Of a stretch of DNA of 27,074 bases, positions 1 to 7,121 are shown piece after piece. The notes beneath the pieces were generated by a model, which had not been told where the DNA came from, did no database searches, and saw only the letters and a list, made by a program, of their open reading frames with translations. Every line of letters starts with the position of its first letter. The stretch's first letter is position 1. The stretch comes from a virus. The position numbers were made by a program, and so were the translations under genes. The stretch covers positions 1 to 27,074 of the IMG/VR virus record IMGVR_UViG_3300022074_005186; one strand, written 5' to 3'.

Positions 1-181
1 CTGGCCCACCTTTGCACCTTGGTACAATATGATCGATTGTTAGTTCAGCATCAGAACCACAGTAAGCACACTTATAATTCCATCGTTCTTTTATCTTTTG
101 CCTCCACATTCGTCTCGCTTGTCCAGTATTTGTTGTATGTAAATTAAACAGGTACTGTTGAGGTGAGTGAAGGATATCCAT
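1..181 (-). CDS. HNH endonuclease, N-terminal part (cut by window edge)
   Basis: The first 60 residues of a protein that continues past base 1. The ATG is at 181-179. The visible part contains a zinc-type CAYC pair (about residues 38-41) followed by a [10 protein letters not shown] motif (about 50-59), the start of the HNH nuclease fold in which the Asp-His pair binds metal and activates water. HNH enzymes in T-even-like phages are usually homing or nicking endonucleases that spread by cutting related genomes. It lies downstream of psbA-psbD, and homing endonuclease genes are known next to psbA in other cyanophages, so its position may not be accidental. No good Shine-Dalgarno sequence precedes it. 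The family is clear; the exact role is not, because the C-terminal half is missing. Confidence 0.8.
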   Translation of the reverse strand, partial: MDILHSPQQYLFNLHTTNTGQARRMWRQKIKERWNYKCAYCGSDAELTIDHIVPRCKGGP

Positions 182-208
182 AGAATATTGCGACTTACCG
201 TTATTTAG

Positions 209-475
209 TTAAATGCCATTCCAGAAAGTATCACCTATAGGTTGCATGTTTCTTGATATAAAATACAATCCTACATTACATAAGAACCAGTTAAGATTGA
301 TCACCCATGTTTGTCTCCATAGGTACTTTCGATTTGTCTCGACTATGTAAATATTTCTTTCGTTGTCAGCTCTTTTCACGATCTGCTCAAGTCCTAATGC
401 AATAACGAAACCGACTGCATAGATATAAAAAGCAAAGTTCAAAAGACTTGAACTGAAGAGTAAAAAAGATAGCAT
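209..475 (-). CDS. Small two-helix membrane protein, unknown function
   Basis: An 88-residue protein that I do not recognise. Residues about 3-30 form a strongly hydrophobic N-terminal helix. A basic and polar stretch follows (KRADNERN, then TNRKYLWRQ), and residues about 57-74 form a second, weaker hydrophobic segment, which suggests a small inner or thylakoid membrane protein. It follows the 71-aa gene by about 50 bases and precedes the HNH gene by 27 bases. Upstream there is a near-match to the late promoter (TATAAATT, minus strand, around 491-498) but no clear ribosome-binding site. Holin-like behaviour is possible on size and topology but nothing specific supports it. Confidence 0.6.
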   Translation of the reverse strand: MLSFLLFSSSLLNFAFYIYAVGFVIALGLEQIVKRADNERNIYIVETNRKYLWRQTWVINLNWFLCNVGLYFISRNMQPIGDTFWNGI

Positions 476-523
476 AGAATTAGCGTTTAAAATAATTTAT
501 AATATAGAAGAGGTTGGATAACC

Positions 524-739
524 CTACCCAAAACCTTTTTTCTTTTTAGGTTTATCTAGGACTTCAACATGTTTGAGCATCGATGAGTCATAGTTCCACC
601 ACATATTCCTCATGTCTTCATAGTTATCGAATACATAAGAGTTTGTAGTTGTAACAACTTTATAGTCATGTCGATCATATGATCCACTCCATGTCTCCTC
701 AAAGAACTGAGGATCACTTCTTCCAATTAATTTAGTCAT
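524..739 (-). CDS. Small hypothetical protein downstream of psbD
   Basis: A 71-residue soluble protein of unknown function. It is rich in Asp, Tyr, Asn and Trp (for example FEETWSGSYDRHDYK near residues 13-27 and MRNMWWNYDSS near 43-53) and ends in a lysine cluster followed by GFG. The coding sequence looks real: it is placed directly behind psbD with a promoter and hairpin of its own (740-792), and its composition is protein-like throughout. The ATG at 739-737 abuts a T-run, so there is no ordinary Shine-Dalgarno sequence; the GAGGG at the 5' side of the hairpin is the only candidate. No membrane segment or signal peptide is visible. Confidence 0.65.
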   Translation of the reverse strand: MTKLIGRSDPQFFEETWSGSYDRHDYKVVTTTNSYVFDNYEDMRNMWWNYDSSMLKHVEVLDKPKKKKGFG

Positions 740-764
740 AAAAAAAGAGGGTTATTATACCCTC
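740..764 (-). terminator. Hairpin plus T-run between psbD and the 71-aa gene
   Basis: On the minus strand GAGGGT, a six-base loop and ACCCTC (747-764) are followed by seven T (746-740). This is a textbook intrinsic terminator for psbA-psbD transcripts. The T-run runs straight into the next start codon, and a -10 box sits immediately upstream of the hairpin, so the same hairpin would also form the 5' end of a transcript for the 71-aa gene. Confidence 0.7.
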
Positions 765-792
765 ATTATAACATATAATTTGTTAATTACAA
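765..792 (-). promoter_or_regulatory. Extended -10 sigma70-like promoter overlapping the end of psbD
   Basis: The minus strand reads TTGTAA (792-787), a 16-base spacer ending in TGT, then TATAAT (770-765). The TGnTATAAT arrangement is an extended -10 element. The predicted start falls at or just before the hairpin at 747-764. The -35 box overlaps the psbD stop codon. Confidence 0.5.
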
Positions 793-1863
793 GGCATTAC
801 CACGAGGTAATACTTCTTCTGGGAACACGAAGTTCTCATGTGGTTGGTCAACTGATGACATCCATGCTCTCATACCTTCATTAAGAAGAATGTTCTTCGT
901 GTAGAAAGTCTCGAACTCTGGGTCTTCTGCTGCTCTTATCTCTTGAGATACGAAGTCGTATGCTCTGAGGTTAAGTGCTAGACCTACAATACCAATTGAT
1001 GATGTCCACATACCCATCACAGGTACGAACAACATAAGGAAGTGTAAGAATCTTTTGTTTGAAAATGCTATACCAAATATCTGTGACCAGAATCTGTTTG
1101 CTGTAATCATACTATAAGTTTCTTCTTCCTGTGTAGGGTCAAATGCTCTGAATGTAGAACTCTGAACCTTTCCATCAGTATAGACTGATGTGTCTTCATA
1201 CAAAGTGTTCTGTACTGTTGCACCGTGAATGGCACATAGTAATGCTCCACCTAGTATACCTGCTACACCCATCATATGAAATGGATTGAGAGTTATATTG
1301 TGGAAACCTTGAATGAATAAGATATAACGAAAGATTGCTGCGACACCGAATGAAGGTGCGAAGAACCAACTATGCTGCCCTAGTGGGTAGATTAAAAAGA
1401 TGCTAGTGAAGACTGCGATAACAGCAGAGAATGCAAGAGCATTGTAAGGACGAATCCCAACAAGTCCTGCGATCTCAAATTGTCTGAGCATGAATCCTAT
1501 AAGACCGAATACACCGTGAAGTGCTACGAAGTTCCAGAGTCCACCGAGTTGTAACCAACGAACGAATGAACCTTGTGCTTCAGGCCCCCATAAGAACATA
1601 AGACTATGACCCATTGCATCTCCGGGTGTGGAGACTGCTGCTGTCAAAAAGTTTGCTCCTTCAAGATATGAAGATGCAATACCATGTGTATACCATGATG
1701 TCACGAAAGTAGTTCCAACGAACCAACCTCCGATAGAAAGGTAAGCACAAGGTAGAAGTAGAAGACCAGACCATCCGATGAATACGAAACGATCTCTCTT
1801 TAACCAGTCATCAAGAACATCGAACCAACCCCTTGTAGGTGCTTGTAAGGTAGATGCTACCAT
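787..1863 (-). CDS. psbD: Photosystem II reaction-centre protein D2
   Basis: A full-length 358-residue D2, the partner of D1 in the photosystem II core, carrying the P680 and plastoquinone QA side. It matches D2 from end to end, from [16 protein letters not shown] near the N-terminus to the terminal VLPRGNAL. His196 in [10 protein letters not shown] corresponds to the chlorophyll ligand His197, His188 to the partner of Tyr-D, and Tyr159 to Tyr-D itself. The loop around 222-235 ([14 protein letters not shown]) is longer than in freshwater cyanobacteria, as in marine picocyanobacteria. The start ATG has an AGGAG at 1874-1870. It lies 60 bases behind psbA with a terminator hairpin between them. 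During infection it would resupply D2 as host protein synthesis falls. Confidence 0.97.
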   Translation of the reverse strand: MVASTLQAPTRGWFDVLDDWLKRDRFVFIGWSGLLLLPCAYLSIGGWFVGTTFVTSWYTHGIASSYLEGANFLTAAVSTPGDAMGHSLMFLWGPEAQGSFVRWLQLGGLWNFVALHGVFGLIGFMLRQFEIAGLVGIRPYNALAFSAVIAVFTSIFLIYPLGQHSWFFAPSFGVAAIFRYILFIQGFHNITLNPFHMMGVAGILGGALLCAIHGATVQNTLYEDTSVYTDGKVQSSTFRAFDPTQEEETYSMITANRFWSQIFGIAFSNKRFLHFLMLFVPVMGMWTSSIGIVGLALNLRAYDFVSQEIRAAEDPEFETFYTKNILLNEGMRAWMSSVDQPHENFVFPEEVLPRGNAL

Positions 1864-1877
1864 TAATTTCTCCTATG

Positions 1878-1901
1878 AAAAAGGGGTCACGAAGACCCCT
1901 T
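1878..1901 (-). terminator. Intrinsic terminator/attenuator in the psbA-psbD gap
   Basis: On the minus strand AAGGGGTC, a TTCGT loop and GACCCCTT form an 8-bp stem (1901-1881) that runs into a T-run at 1882-1878. It lies just upstream of the psbD ribosome-binding site. It should end a fraction of psbA transcripts, making D1 message more abundant than D2 message, or protect the psbA 3' end after processing. Confidence 0.75.
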
Positions 1902-1923
1902 GATTTATTATTTGATTAATGAA

Positions 1924-3012
1924 TTAACCAATTGCAGGTGCTGTTAAAGCAACTGTTGTAGACTCAGCAGATGCTAGGTCTAATGGGAAGTTGTGTGCAT
2001 TTCTTTCGTGCATTACTTCCATTCCAAGGTTTGCTCTGTTAAGAACATCTCCCCATGTTGGTACAATCTTACCGTTTGCATCTACAACTGATTGGTTGAA
2101 GTTGAAACCGTTAAGGTTGAATGCCATTGTACAGATACCCATAGAGGTTAACCATACACATACAACTGGGAACACTGCTAAGAAGAAGTGTAATGATCTA
2201 GAGTTGTTGAAAGAAGCATACTGGAAGATAAGACGACCAAAGTAACCGTGTGCAGCTACAATGTTGTATGTTTCTTCTTCTTGTCCGAACTTATAGCCGT
2301 AGTTTTGACTCTCTGTTTCTGTAGTTTCTCTGATTAGAGATGAAGTAACTAAAGAACCGTGCATTGCACTGAAGAGACTACCACCGAACATACCTGCTAC
2401 TCCTGCCATGTGGAAAGGATGCATTAGTATGTTGTGTTCTGCTTGGAACACGAACATGAAGTTGAACGTACCTGAGATACCTAGAGGCATACCGTCTGAG
2501 AAAGATCCCTGACCGAATGGGTATACTAAGAATACTGCAAATGCTGCAGATACAGGTGCTGAATATGCTACACATATCCAAGGTCTCATACCTAAACGGT
2601 ATGATAATTCCCACTGTCTTCCCATGTATGCTGAGATACCAATGAGGAAGTGGAAGATTACCAACTGGTAAGGGCCACCATTATAGAGCCACTCATCTAC
2701 GGTTGCTGCTTCCCAAATTGGGTAGAAGTGTAAACCGATTGCGTTGGAAGATGGAACTACAGCACCAGAGATGATGTTGTTACCATATAAGAATGAACCA
2801 GCTACTGGTTCTCTGATTCCGTCGATATCGACAGGAGGTGCTGCTATGAAAGCAACGATGAAACATGCTGCTGCTGCGAGTAAGCATGGAATCATGAGTA
2901 CACCGAACCAACCAACGTAGATTCTGTTGTTTGTTGATGTTACCCATTCGCAGAACTGTGGCCAGCCTGCTAGTAGACCTTGCTGTCTACCTTGTTTTGA
3001 AAGAGTTGTCAT
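1924..3012 (-). CDS. psbA: Photosystem II reaction-centre protein D1
   Basis: A full-length, uninterrupted 362-residue D1, the high-turnover photosystem II subunit that carries P680, Tyr-Z, QB and most ligands of the Mn4Ca cluster. Numbering is three higher than the usual D1 scheme. Tyr164 is Tyr-Z (161), Asp173 is the Mn ligand Asp170, Glu192 and His193 are 189 and 190, and His201 is the P680 ligand 198. Gln133 equals position 130, giving the D1:1-type (low-light, Gln) form. The C-terminus has [13 protein letters not shown] followed by a 15-residue extension that CtpA would remove. No group I intron is present. The ATG lacks a strong Shine-Dalgarno sequence and follows a long structured leader (3013-3190). 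Confidence 0.98.
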   Translation of the reverse strand: MTTLSKQGRQQGLLAGWPQFCEWVTSTNNRIYVGWFGVLMIPCLLAAAACFIVAFIAAPPVDIDGIREPVAGSFLYGNNIISGAVVPSSNAIGLHFYPIWEAATVDEWLYNGGPYQLVIFHFLIGISAYMGRQWELSYRLGMRPWICVAYSAPVSAAFAVFLVYPFGQGSFSDGMPLGISGTFNFMFVFQAEHNILMHPFHMAGVAGMFGGSLFSAMHGSLVTSSLIRETTETESQNYGYKFGQEEETYNIVAAHGYFGRLIFQYASFNNSRSLHFFLAVFPVVCVWLTSMGICTMAFNLNGFNFNQSVVDANGKIVPTWGDVLNRANLGMEVMHERNAHNFPLDLASAESTTVALTAPAIG

Positions 3013-3033
3013 TAGTAAGACGTTTTAAATAGG

Positions 3034-3048
3034 GCATCAGGGAGATGC
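3034..3048 (-). promoter_or_regulatory. Hairpin just upstream of the psbA start codon
   Basis: GCATC, a TCCCT loop and GATGC on the minus strand, ending 21 bases before the psbA ATG. It occupies the region where a ribosome would load, so it may modulate translation. The stem is only 5 bp. Confidence 0.35.
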
Positions 3049-3050
3049 GA

Positions 3051-3058
3051 TATTTATT
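3051..3058 (-). promoter_or_regulatory. Second late-promoter-like box inside the psbA leader
   Basis: AATAAATA on the minus strand, matching the late box seen before the tail-fibre gene at 26248 and the oxygenase gene at 6525. If used, it would give a psbA transcript with a leader of about 30 nt that skips the upstream hairpins. Confidence 0.4.
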
Positions 3059-3193
3059 TCCAGTAATCCCTCACTACTGGATATGAAAGACGAAGTATTA
3101 TAGTGCCTACGGAGGTCTTGGTTGGGAGCACTTTGTAGTCAGGGTTACGATTGTTTCGAGTCCGTCCTAATGGTGAGGAAACCCTCACTGATG

Positions 3194-3201
3194 TATTTAT
3201 A
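3194..3201 (-). promoter_or_regulatory. T4-type late promoter for psbA
   Basis: A perfect TATAAATA on the minus strand (plus strand TATTTATA). T4 late promoters place this box at about -13 to -6, so transcription should start near 3188, the first base of the 3188-3173 hairpin. It overlaps the -10 region of a sigma70-like promoter at 3199-3227. Confidence 0.7.
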
Positions 3202-3227
3202 TTAACAAAACTTTACATATATGTCAA
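3199..3227 (-). promoter_or_regulatory. Sigma70-like promoter for psbA overlapping the late box
   Basis: TTGACA (3227-3222), a 17-base spacer and TAATAT (3204-3199) on the minus strand. The -35 is perfect; the -10 matches four of six consensus bases. It lies in the short gap after the 907-aa gene and overlaps the late TATAAATA, so psbA may be expressed both early and late. The spacer contains an 11-mer (3205-3215) also found in the hli promoter. Confidence 0.55.
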
Positions 3228-3236
3228 TGAGTATTA

Positions 3237-5960
3237 TTACTTACCTAAAAGATTTTTAATTTTTCTTGCTTTCCTCTTACTATCTGTTGCCTTTTGAATA
3301 TTAGCATCTATTTCTGGATCACCCTGCATTGGCATACCTTCTGCACTCTGAGGATCAAGTTTATCATACTTATATCTCTTTCCATACTTTGGATGCATAC
3401 CTGTGTTTGGATCTATCTTTGGTGGTGCTTCATTTGGATATCCCTTTGCAGCAGGTTTCTTTGGATAGTCAATCTCTTTCTTCAAACGCTTTGCGACCTT
3501 TGTGAATAGAGGATCGTTAATCTTATTATCATAAGTTTCTGATTCATCTATGAAATTTTCATACTCCTTGATACCATAAACTTCTCTCAATGCTTTTTGA
3601 TGTGCCAACATATTCAGATGTTCTTGCACTTCTCTTGACTTCTTATTTTTTAGTCGAACATTCTCACCAACGATACGATCAAAGTATTGTGAACCATGAC
3701 CAAGATTATCATAGATGATGTTCATTCTTTCAGTGGTTTCATATCCTTTCCAATACTTATCTTTTGCTGTCCATATTTGTCTTGAAGCATTTTTACCAGA
3801 AACAATATCATCACTCTTCTTCGATGCTGTAACATCAGGAGTGTTCTGTGGACTAAACTTACCTTTAAAGTTTGGACGATAACCTTTTAACTTCGTTGTC
3901 TTTGGTAATTCTTTAATCTCTTTGAGTGGTTGTCTAATCTCACGAAGTATTCTTGTCTTGCTTTCTGTGATGACTGATTCTTGAATACCATATAATTCAT
4001 CTAATTTATTCTTTACTTCTGGTTTCAAATCATTAACATCGATAATTGTTTCTCTTCTTACATGACCAAAACCACCTGCATTTTGTAAAGGAGTTGGTTC
4101 CATTAAACCTAAATTAACTTTTATTTGATTGTAAAGTAAGGCACCAGCAGCAGCACCGTTTACAGCTCCAGTAGATGAACCTGAAACGAAACTTCCCCCA
4201 ATGGTATCATTATCAAGAACTGTCATTAGATTCTGATAAGTAGGACTATCAACAACTTGGTTTGTTATGTCATTAACTATAGATGAATTATAATTAGCGT
4301 CATTCGTTTGTTGATTTAACAACTTAGTTAAACCATCCGCAAATTTTCCACTATTCACCATTTCATCCACAATACCCATAGCATTACCACTTGAAGGTAT
4401 ATCTGTGAAGGTTTGAGTATTAATATCAAATCCCTCTCCAGACTCACCACCTAATCTTAAAAATTTATCACCAACATTACTTATTGCTAATTTACCTTTA
4501 TTATCAATGAATGGAGTCATAATGGATCCACCTTCTCCTCCAAAACCATCTCCCATGTATGGTTTCTTGACCACACCATCTTTATTTGGATTTAAAATAT
4601 CATCAACACCCATTCCAATATTAGGCATACCATTTTGAGGGGTTTGATTGGTTTCATGCATCATAGTTATATCATCAACGGATATATTTTGAGCGACAGC
4701 TTGTGAGCTCACAACACTATTATCCATCACAACTGGTCTGCCATTTCCAATACTTTGAGCTAATGACATTGCCAGATTCATTGCATATGCAAATTGATTG
4801 TTAGATGAAGAAAAAGCAGGTCTATCACCAAACTCACTTTGTCTACCACCAATATATGATCTTATATCATTTGCAGCAGTTGTCACTATCCCTAACACAA
4901 ATCCTGACTTTGATCCTATAAATTGACCAAACTTTTCAAACGCTGGTTCTAATACATCATTAGAAAGAGCAGTGTCGGAAAATTTATCATAAAGATCAAC
5001 CAAATCATTTTTCACAAAATCTGCAATTGATCCAAAAGGATCTATAGCAAAATCTCCTAAAGCAGTAATTCCTTTTTTAATCAAACCCATCAAATCCAAT
5101 GAGTTTATATCATTCACATCAGCAGGATCTTGTGGAGTTCCTATGTTATCATTTGCTCCACCAAACAATGCATTAAATATTCCCATGATGACTCCCATAC
5201 CCATAGAATTATTATCTGGATGTCTCTCAACAGGTACTCCACCAGAAAAATTAAAAGGGAAATTGTTGGCAAAATCATTTTTATTATATCGATCTAGCAT
5301 CCAAAGTGCATGTTCTAATTTAAAATTAGAATTGTATGATATAAATTGAGATTCAGTGCCATCAAAAGTTCTTGCATTTCCTCCACCAAAAGAAGTTCTT
5401 GGTCTATCTTCACCCTTAAAAAATCCATCTATTCTTGCTAATAAAACAAACTGTCTTGTATCTTTTTGTATATACCCTATATTTGTAAAGTCATCATATC
5501 CATGATTAATTGCATAGTTTCCTACCAGTGGCCCTAATATAAAACTCTCTGTTCCCTCTGGAAGTGCTGTGTATGGTTTTCCATCAGAAGGTCTAATAAA
5601 AGTATTCGTGCTAGATGTACCGTTTGCTGTTACGTCATCATATGAAAAATCTCTAGAGACAGGAGTTTGATTTGTTGGTACTGTTCCTTTTCCTGAATCA
5701 AAATATCCTCCTTTTCTAGTATAAACTGTATCACTTGCGTTTGCTGGAATGCCTGAAGGCCATGTACCATCTGCTTTTGGATAAAATTTCTTATCTGGAT
5801 CACCAGCATCCATGCGAAATGCATCGCCAGTGCTTGGAGTCACCTGATACACACCACCCATACTGTTAGTGGGGACTGCTTCATCCAAACTTTTTATTTT
5901 ATCATCAATCTTTTTAGACTTCAGATGTTTTAATGCTTTACTGAATTTGTTTCTCTTCAC
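3237..5960 (-). CDS. Large probable virion structural protein, unknown
   Basis: A 907-residue protein without a domain I can name. The N-terminus is basic (lysine-rich over residues 1-24). Residues about 35-260 are Gly/Asn/Asp/Thr-rich with aromatic residues, as in beta-structured virion proteins. Several glycine-alanine hydrophobic patches follow (for example MGMGVIMGIFNALFGG near 253-268, and an SGSSTGAVNGAAAGALL segment later). The C-terminal third is charged, and the last residues are again lysine-rich. It lies 10 bases after a 2OG-Fe(II) oxygenase gene and shares its late promoter. Large unannotated structural proteins near psbA are common in cyanomyoviruses, so a virion-associated or ejected protein is the best guess. 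No protease, lysozyme or polymerase motif was found. Confidence 0.55.
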   Translation of the reverse strand: MKRNKFSKALKHLKSKKIDDKIKSLDEAVPTNSMGGVYQVTPSTGDAFRMDAGDPDKKFYPKADGTWPSGIPANASDTVYTRKGGYFDSGKGTVPTNQTPVSRDFSYDDVTANGTSSTNTFIRPSDGKPYTALPEGTESFILGPLVGNYAINHGYDDFTNIGYIQKDTRQFVLLARIDGFFKGEDRPRTSFGGGNARTFDGTESQFISYNSNFKLEHALWMLDRYNKNDFANNFPFNFSGGVPVERHPDNNSMGMGVIMGIFNALFGGANDNIGTPQDPADVNDINSLDLMGLIKKGITALGDFAIDPFGSIADFVKNDLVDLYDKFSDTALSNDVLEPAFEKFGQFIGSKSGFVLGIVTTAANDIRSYIGGRQSEFGDRPAFSSSNNQFAYAMNLAMSLAQSIGNGRPVVMDNSVVSSQAVAQNISVDDITMMHETNQTPQNGMPNIGMGVDDILNPNKDGVVKKPYMGDGFGGEGGSIMTPFIDNKGKLAISNVGDKFLRLGGESGEGFDINTQTFTDIPSSGNAMGIVDEMVNSGKFADGLTKLLNQQTNDANYNSSIVNDITNQVVDSPTYQNLMTVLDNDTIGGSFVSGSSTGAVNGAAAGALLYNQIKVNLGLMEPTPLQNAGGFGHVRRETIIDVNDLKPEVKNKLDELYGIQESVITESKTRILREIRQPLKEIKELPKTTKLKGYRPNFKGKFSPQNTPDVTASKKSDDIVSGKNASRQIWTAKDKYWKGYETTERMNIIYDNLGHGSQYFDRIVGENVRLKNKKSREVQEHLNMLAHQKALREVYGIKEYENFIDESETYDNKINDPLFTKVAKRLKKEIDYPKKPAAKGYPNEAPPKIDPNTGMHPKYGKRYKYDKLDPQSAEGMPMQGDPEIDANIQKATDSKRKARKIKNLLGK

Positions 5961-5970
5961 TTATAGAATT

Positions 5971-6525
5971 TCATTCCGTAAATATATTTATGTATTCTAC
6001 ACCAGTGGGGTCATTTGTTAATGTAGCACCAAGAAATCCCAAGTTTGTAACTCTTGCATGACCTGCATCAGAAGACGTAGTTGATATGTCATGTTTGACT
6101 GTCGGATTCATCCAAATAAAACGATTTGGTTTTGCAAAAATACCCTCACGATACTGTGAATCAACTGCATCAGTAATTTTTATCTTTCCTTCCCAGTTCT
6201 CATCCCAGTCTGGATGTATATAAAAGACATAAGAACCATTGTCTACGTGCGGGCCATACATGTTACCATGACCATAGTTTGGTGGACGGAATTGATTATA
6301 AGAAAAACTTGCTATCTTTGATGCCTCTTCAAAATGAAATTGATATAAATTTATTTCTTTTAAACGATTAAAAACTAAATTAGTTACATCAGTCCACAAA
6401 TCGTCACGCATATCATGATGACTTGTATCATAATACTGTTCGGAAGATACTACTCTTGATGATATTGAATTAAAATCTGACGCTGATAAAAAGTTGTCTA
6501 TTAATATTGTTGATCTACAAGACAT
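5971..6525 (-). CDS. 2OG-Fe(II) oxygenase superfamily protein
   Basis: A 184-residue enzyme of the 2-oxoglutarate and Fe(II)-dependent dioxygenase fold, which couples decarboxylation of 2-oxoglutarate to hydroxylation of a substrate. His93 and Asp95 in GPHVDNG form the first two iron ligands, His145 in PTVKHD the third, and Arg158 is a plausible 2-oxoglutarate anchor. The surrounding FYIHPDWDENWEG and NRFIWMNP segments fit the jelly-roll strands of the prolyl-hydroxylase-like group. A late-type AATAAATA lies only 9 bases upstream of the ATG, which gives an almost leaderless transcript. The gene is followed closely by the 907-aa protein. Substrate unknown; modification of virion or host protein is possible. 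Confidence 0.8.
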   Translation of the reverse strand: MSCRSTILIDNFLSASDFNSISSRVVSSEQYYDTSHHDMRDDLWTDVTNLVFNRLKEINLYQFHFEEASKIASFSYNQFRPPNYGHGNMYGPHVDNGSYVFYIHPDWDENWEGKIKITDAVDSQYREGIFAKPNRFIWMNPTVKHDISTTSSDAGHARVTNLGFLGATLTNDPTGVEYINIFTE

Positions 6526-6534
6526 TTTATTAAT

Positions 6535-6542
6535 TATTTATT
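6535..6542 (-). promoter_or_regulatory. Late promoter for the oxygenase/structural gene pair
   Basis: AATAAATA on the minus strand, 9 bases before the ATG at 6525 and directly after the terminator of the hli cluster. It matches the late boxes in front of the tail-fibre genes. Confidence 0.55.
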
Positions 6543-6549
6543 CAAGGAC

Positions 6550-6586
6550 AAAAAAATACCTCACCCTATTTAAAGGCATGAGGTAT
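6550..6586 (-). terminator. Intrinsic terminator of the hli cluster
   Basis: ATACCTCA and TGAGGTAT form an 8-bp stem (6586-6579 with 6563-6556), with a 15-base loop that can add two G-C pairs. A seven-T run follows on the minus strand (6556-6550). It lies 11 bases after the last hli stop codon and separates the hli unit from the late gene at 6525. Confidence 0.85.
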
Positions 6587-6597
6587 ATAAAGTCAAG

Positions 6598-6696
6598 TTA
6601 AAGTGTATGTTTTGTTATAAAGATTAGAATTCCTAACATTGCCAATCTGCCATTTATGAGTTCGGCATATCTCCAATAAGAGTGATTCCAATCCAT
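6598..6696 (-). CDS. hli: High-light-inducible protein, very short
   Basis: A 32-residue HLIP, the last gene of the cluster. HLIPs are single-helix relatives of LHC proteins that bind chlorophyll and carotenoid and protect photosystem II or assembly intermediates in the thylakoid. The core YAELINGRLAMLGILIF carries the Glu...Asn-Gly-Arg...Met chlorophyll-binding motif. It stops soon after the helix (KHTL) and lacks the TTGQIIPG tail of the other family members, so it is a near-minimal version. Its ATG overlaps the previous stop codon in a TAATG arrangement, which indicates translational coupling. It is too short for most automatic gene callers. Confidence 0.8.
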   Translation of the reverse strand: MDWNHSYWRYAELINGRLAMLGILIFITKHTL

Positions 6697-6800
6697 TATA
6701 TTAGTCCTGCTGATCCTGCTGCAGTTCCTACTACAACAAAGAATGCGAACTCTGCAAGTCCCAACCATGCAGGTGGGATCTTTAAAAATTGTTTGGTCAT
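6696..6800 (-). CDS. 34-aa single-pass membrane protein, unknown
   Basis: A short protein: a polar N-terminus (MTKQFLKIPPAW), then a hydrophobic helix over residues about 13-34 rich in Ala, Gly and Val. I do not recognise it. A GAGGAG lies 11 bases before the ATG, and an in-frame stop immediately upstream fixes the start. Its stop overlaps the next ATG (TAATG). Its place among hli genes suggests a thylakoid membrane partner or a small photosystem-type subunit, but this is inference only. Confidence 0.55.
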   Translation of the reverse strand: MTKQFLKIPPAWLGLAEFAFFVVVGTAAGSAGLI

Positions 6801-6829
6801 TTAAGCTTGTACTCCTCAGCTATTAAGTT

Positions 6830-6904
6830 TTATGAAAATACGAACGGTAGTCCGTTGACTGCAGTGAATGCTACCGCACACGCAAAAGTAATTTGATAGA
6901 TCAT
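6830..6904 (-). CDS. 24-aa hydrophobic micropeptide
   Basis: A candidate gene of 24 codons encoding an almost wholly hydrophobic peptide (MIYQITFACAVAFTAVNGLP...). Its ATG overlaps the stop of the 57-aa gene (TAATG), the same coupling used across this cluster, and a 29-base gap with a GAGGAG follows before the next gene. The length is enough for one membrane helix. It could be chance; the coupling and composition are the only support. Conservation in related phages would settle it. Confidence 0.45.
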   Translation of the reverse strand: MIYQITFACAVAFTAVNGLPFVFS

Positions 6905-7077
6905 TATGCTCCTTGGTAAACTGGTGTCATTACTCCACCGCCTTCATCATCATCGTCATCGTCATCAGCAACACGAAAGAACATTTCAACTGCAACAAGA
7001 ACACTCATAGGATAAAAAACCCATGCAATGGCTTTCCATACTGGAAATGAATCTGATGCTAATTGGAAATCAATCAT
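6904..7077 (-). CDS. 57-aa membrane protein with acidic tail, unknown
   Basis: A short protein with a hydrophobic helix (about residues 14-35, WKAIAWVFYPMSVLVAVEMFF) followed by a run of seven Asp and a Glu, then GGG and a polar end. I do not recognise it. The acidic patch would sit at one face of the membrane and could bind cations or basic partner proteins. It starts after the one real gap in the cluster (7078-7121), and its stop overlaps the next ATG. A small accessory protein of the photosynthetic membrane is the natural guess from context. Confidence 0.65.
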   Translation of the reverse strand: MIDFQLASDSFPVWKAIAWVFYPMSVLVAVEMFFRVADDDDDDDEGGGVMTPVYQGA

Positions 7078-7121
7078 ATTAATTGTGACAATTTGTTAAT
7101 AATATTTAGTTTTGTAAAGTT

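Larger units (their letters stand above)
3013..3190 (-). ncRNA. Structured 5' leader of psbA (candidate cis-regulatory RNA)
   Basis: A predicted leader of about 175 nt between the promoter cluster and the psbA ATG. Minus-strand hairpins are visible: GTGAGG/CCTCAC with a GTTT loop at 3188-3173, exactly at the predicted start; AGTGC/GCACT enclosing 21 nt (3132-3102), with CTAC/GTAG (3138-3135 and 3110-3107) able to pair across it as a pseudoknot; CCAGTA/TACTGG (3080-3060); and GCATC/GATGC (3048-3034) close to the start codon. The octamer AGTGAGGG occurs in both the first and third hairpins. Conserved psbA-leader RNAs called PhotoRC motifs are known from marine cyanobacteria and cyanophages, and this may be a member. 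I cannot verify that without a covariance model. Confidence 0.5.

Noticed and set aside
514-531. Hairpin at the end of the 71-aa gene
   Set aside because: Seven pairs including a wobble, partly inside coding sequence and without a T-run; not enough for a terminator call.
1991-2245. Plus-strand frames such as 1991-2245, 3294-3509, 5143-5349, 18419-18694 and 22025-22282
   Set aside because: All lie opposite well-supported minus-strand genes, are low-complexity shadows of their codons, and show no ribosome-binding site or domain.
1924-3012. Group I intron in psbA
   Set aside because: The D1 reading frame is continuous and full length with all ligands in place.
3100-3185. tRNA-like stretch on the plus strand upstream of psbA (GGTTGGGAGCAC ... 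TTTCGAGTCC)
   Set aside because: The T-loop-like and D-arm-like pieces do not come with matching acceptor or T stems, so no cloverleaf forms. It is better read as part of the psbA leader on the minus strand.
7078-7121. Possible second promoter inside the hli cluster
   Set aside because: The gap has TATTAT-like sequence and a TAAAGTTTT motif, but no -35 at suitable spacing; too weak to list as a promoter.
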